Of a stretch of DNA of 64,000 nt, positions 60,543-64,000 are shown one piece after another; the first letter of the stretch is position 1, and each line of letters begins with the position of its first letter. The stretch is from Moniliophthora roreri (Eukaryota > Basidiomycota > Agaricomycetes > Agaricales > Marasmiaceae), in assembly GCA_001466705.2 (NCBI GenBank), contig LATX02000222.1:248001-312000 (forward strand). Reading direction: 5' to 3'. Under the pieces are notes generated by a model. It was not told the DNA's origin. It searched no databases and saw nothing but the letters and a program-made list of their open reading frames with translations. Made by a program: the position numbers and the translations under genes.

Positions 60543-61698
60543 ATGTCAAATTCAAGAGGTTCGCCTCGCGGTCGTGGTGGCTCGCCGTTATCTACCCACG
60601 GGGGTTCCCCATTGAGCCCGAATGCCGAGTGCGTCTCTCCGGTATAGTCGAATCTTTTCATCGCAGAATCTAATTCCGAATTACATAGGGCCCCTGAGAC
60701 TTCAACATCAACCTCCAGCTCTGATATCGAAAGGCCTGGCAGCAGTGCCTCCAGGTGTGATACTTCATTTCAATTTCTACAAGATGTTGACTAGCTGATT
60801 CCAGAATATGTGCTGATGGTGACTGGTTCTGTGATTGGATGTCTAGTCTCGAAGTTGAGTATAACTTGCTTGACTCGACTACCCATCCCGAATTTGACGA
60901 ACTGCTCGCCCCCTTTCCTACCACACTACCCCTGAAAGTATGACACATGCTTTAACTATACATATGATGCTGATGAGTCTGAGGACCGACCCTCAGACGA
61001 CGTAGTAGCGGAAAACCCGGATTTCTTTGATGCAATCGACTTCACTTACTCTGGATTGGTGAACGAAGGGTTCGATTTTGGCAAGAATTGGTCAATCTTG
61101 GAGCACTCATACACCCAATTTAAATGGCATGATCATGAAAATGAAGCCTCATTACGACAGGGGTTGAATAAGGTTCCTGGAGTGAATCCGACAAACGCGA
61201 CTCGAGCGGAATGAGCTCATGTGTCCTAACAATTTCCATAGTCTCCCACCCTTCACAAAGGCTCGAATACACGCTCCGGATACCCCGTGCTGGCTTCACC
61301 CATTTCTACATCCTTCTTCACCGGCTCAAGAAAAGATTACCCAGGATCTTCTTGAGCCTCTCCAAAAGCTCACCTCCAAACAAATTCAGGCAGGAGTCGA
61401 TAGCGCCAAGGACCACTTCAGTTGGTATGAGCCTTCCGACAAGCCCTCACCACCTCCCAATCCCAAACGCAAAGGTGACCCTTCATCATCACTTTCTGGA
61501 AAGCGGTTTAAGGGAGGACCAAAGGATGCTGAAGACGTGGACTTTGATATTAGATTTGATAACTTCGTATCGTTTGATGACTCAATGGACGAACTGAAAA
61601 CTCCCAACGAGTCTCTGCATTCACCTTCACCTCAGAAGACTATTCCCATTGACCAGCTTCAGGACCTCATTAGGATTATGGACCCTGCCAAGGCGTAG
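60543..61698 (+). CDS. Acidic Ser/Pro-rich protein of unknown function
   Basis: No family recognised. It starts MSNSRGSPRGRGGSPLSTHG, low-complexity with SPR/GSP repeats. Introns at about 60628-60688 and 60755-60805 join EAPETSTSTSSSDIERPG and ICADGDWFCDWMSSLEVEYN. After a weak junction near 60940-60983 comes a very acidic stretch (SEDRPSDDVVAENPDFFDAID). An intron with donor GG|GTTGAAT (about 61162) and acceptor CCATAG (about 61243) gives SLRQGLPPFTKARIHAPDTP in frame. The C-terminus holds EKITQDLLEPLQKLTSKQIQ, a basic PKRKGD...KRFKGG that could be a nuclear signal, and DQLQDLIRIMDPAKA. The start lies 112 bases after the Rpt6 stop. Confidence 0.6.
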
Positions 61699-62059
61699 AT
61701 GACTTGGGTTCCAGTTTAAATGACATTAACCGCTTCACATTGCAGAGTATTCCCTAGAGTCCCTGCATTGTCGCATTATACCTTACCTGTTAGGTTAATC
61801 TACGATTGACTGGATTATAGCATTGCGAGTGGTCATAGTTTTCCCTTCTTTGTAGCATGAATAAATCATCTCAATTGCAACCTCTTGCACTCAGTGCTGC
61901 TGAATCTAGCAAGTGCCTCCTCGTCGAACCCATACCACTAAGCATTAACCCCGCCGTATTCTAGCGAATCATTCAACTCGTGTACACTAGTCATGAAATG
62001 ACAACCAGGAATGCTAATTTACTATCAGTGAGCGCGTCTAAACAGGCATTACGATTGTA
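61699..62059. other. Convergent intergenic region
   Basis: About 360 bases between the stops of the acidic protein gene (+) and the carnitine acetyltransferase gene (-). It contains TGAATAAATC near 61857-61866, a likely poly(A) signal for the plus-strand gene. Confidence 0.5.
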
Positions 62060-64000
62060 TTACAGCTTTGGCTTTCTTTCGCTTCCATCAGCATGCAACT
62101 TGTACAAATCATCCGCTGCTTTAGCAATTTCCTTCACAAACTCGGCATTTGGCATCTCAGTTCTCGAGGTAATTGTGTACATTAGTTTATCTAGGTAGAT
62201 CGGTCAGCGAGAGCATTGTATTACAAATTTGGAGTACCGACCGTTGAATCCAGTCATATACGCGACACCGAAGCCATCCGGGACGACCTAGAAACGTCCG
62301 GTTAGTTTGGAGACATTGACGAAGGAAAAGAAACAAACTGTACCTCGCCCCATCCGTAAACATCGAAGTGCTTTGAGAACACCGCGGAGGTACTCAATAC
62401 CCAGTTACTCGACCTGGTGAAAACCGGATCGCTGAAGAGAGCTGGAGCCTCCTCGCCTTGCTTCAAGACTTTCTTCAAACCTGGCATACAAGATCACACA
62501 TTAGCTCTATGTGAGATTGCGCAATCATTGGTAAGCGCTCACCTAACAAATGTCTATCAATCCCCTTGCCACTCCCACACATCTTCGCAAGCTCAATATG
62601 CCGCTTTGCCGCCAAACCAAACAGCCTCCGCTTCTCTTCCTTGCTCGCGCCATCAATCATACTGCGAACCCAAGCATCCGACTCGCTGGTGACGACTCTA
62701 ATAGCCTCCGTCCTTCCCTTGTAAAATTTCCTCGTCGTAGCCGCCTCATACGTCCCACCATTCCTCTTCCACCCATGTGAATCCAGAAGTCTTCTATAAG
62801 CCAACTGAACAATCATCTGAGCCCACGAATCTGGTGACACCCCAAACTTCTTGATCGCATTCTTCCCATAGGGCGTCTCATAAAACCCAAGTTCCTGACT
62901 AGAAATCAACGCACGAGCAGCCTCGTTCGCCTGGTCAATCGATTCCTTGGTCTTGTTCGATATCTCCCAATCCAGCGGTACGGGTTTAAGATCTGCATTA
63001 CCGGTACCACTGTCAAAGTCTGGACTAGCGATCATATCCAAAACTTCGTCGCATAACCTAACAGTGGGAGTACCGTCCATGGCTGAATGTTCTCCCATGA
63101 ACCCTGCTTTACCATTATCAAAGACAACGTATTCGCATGGTTTGTCCACCCAGCGGTTTTTGAGGCCAGTGGCGTTACTGTTGGATGCGAGTTCTCCGTG
63201 CCATAAATCGCGACTGAAGGAAACTGGTTCATTGGGTTTAGCTGTGTCCAAACTAATAGTGAATGCAGCTGATTGAATAGCGTGAAGGATCGTCGAGTTG
63301 TGCGCGGAAGAAGAGAGTTCGGTGTAGTCTTTGGCCCAGACGTCCCTGTTGGAAGCACTCAACACACCAACGCCAGGGTATTCGGTCTTGGTAGTGTCGT
63401 AGATTTCTTGTATCTGCCTAAAGAATCCATCAATCATTGCGGGAGCTGCCAAGATTTGCAACGCACTTTTGGAACTCATCCATACTCAAGATACGTCCTC
63501 CAGTGGCAGCAACGACTTTGTATGGCCTGTTACGACGGAAAACGATAATGTGCGCGTCTTCGGTTCCTGTATCACCCTCCTTGGCGTATGACGCGCTCCA
63601 ATCAAGACCGTGAGGACCTGGCAAACGACAGCAGTCAAACATCCATCTGAAGGGGCAAAGAATGAGTCCAAAGCTATGCCAGGAACACTTGAGGTGCTCA
63701 CCTGTAGGTATCCATACAGAAAGGCCCCTCTTTGGTCCCTTCAGGTGTGACTTGACCAAGCTTTAATTTCTGTCTGAAAAGCATTGTCCCCCGAGCCAAG
63801 GCGGCTGCTCTCGCTGCTGGAGTTTGCTCCAAATGGGCTGGATGGGCATCGAAGCCATCTGCGACGAGTTCATTTCAGTAATCTTAGTCAAACTTTGTGA
63901 ATGGGGCTCACAATAGTAAGATACGTTGACCACGACCTATTCTGTATTGTTAGCATTGAAATCATCATCCAGGGGAACAGACCAAATACCGAGTCGCGAT
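62060..64000 (-). CDS. Carnitine O-acetyltransferase (N-terminus outside window)
   Basis: Moves acetyl groups between CoA and carnitine for transport between peroxisome, cytosol and mitochondrion. The catalytic histidine lies in FMGEHSAMDGTPTVRLCDE (about 63055-63110). Other family blocks: EGPFCMDTYRWMFDCCRLPG, HIIVFRRNRPYKV, SMDEFQK, RDVWAKDYTEL, KFGVSPDSWAQMIVQLAYRRL, TYEAATTRKFYKGRTEAIR, GIDRHLLGLKKVL, TSAVFSKHFDVYGWGEVVPDGFGVAY. The C-terminus reads LYKLHADGSERKPKL. Yeast Cat2 ends in AKL, a peroxisome signal; the PKL here is a weaker variant of that signal. The gene runs off the window at 64000, so the N-terminus and any mitochondrial presequence are missing. Introns include about 62482-62543 and 62219-62290. 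Confidence 0.93.

Overview
The window is nuclear DNA of a filamentous basidiomycete, most likely an Agaricomycete mushroom-forming fungus. Coding regions are broken by many short introns (about 50-60 bases, GT...AG). The protein set fits as well: an F-box protein opening MVTADNLNLDVLDLIF, an intracellular PL26-like lyase, a GPI-type chitin deacetylase and a DEP-DH-PH-CNH Rho1 exchange factor. The species cannot be named from sequence alone. Gene ends were worked out by joining reading frames at splice signals; some junctions are marked as unresolved.

Layout. 0-20 kb: 5'-truncated Ubp12/USP15-type deubiquitinase (+), PL26/PcRGLX-YetA-like lyase (+), peroxin PEX3 (-), splicing factor PHF5A/Rds3 (+), SDR oxidoreductase (-), WD40 protein (-), TFIP11/Ntr1 G-patch splicing factor (-). 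20-32 kb: secreted S10 carboxypeptidase (+), intron-containing tRNA-Pro (-), proteasome ATPase Rpt4 (+), MYND-finger protein (+), and a 670-residue protein whose N-terminal half resembles the fungal DUF7587 family and which ends in a membrane segment (-). 32-44 kb: gene-poor DNA, a small presequence-like protein (+), an F-box protein (-), a USP25/28-type protein that has lost its catalytic Cys and His (-), an OBAP/DUF1264 protein (-), a five-finger CCCH protein of ZC3H3/Red5 type (-), then a decayed AYR1-like SDR pseudogene (+). 44-55 kb: SEC1 (-), chitin deacetylase (-), Rho1 GEF of Rom2 type (-). 55-59 kb: gene-poor and rearranged, with a duplicated small-gene start and a complete 618-base hAT-type MITE with perfect 8-base target duplications. 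59-64 kb: proteasome ATPase Rpt6 (+), an unknown acidic protein (+), carnitine acetyltransferase (-, running off the window).

This is mostly ordinary housekeeping DNA, not a biosynthetic cluster or defence island. Functional themes recur without being an operon: the ubiquitin-proteasome system (Ubp12, pseudo-USP, Rpt4, Rpt6, F-box), pre-mRNA processing (PHF5A, TFIP11, CCCH protein), secretion and cell wall (SEC1, Rho1 GEF, chitin deacetylase), and peroxisome/acyl metabolism (PEX3, carnitine acetyltransferase). The most unusual observation is the apparently catalytically dead USP25/28-like protein that keeps its UBA, SIM-like and UIM elements. Next are the hAT MITE, the SDR pseudogene and the split gene at 30-32 kb.
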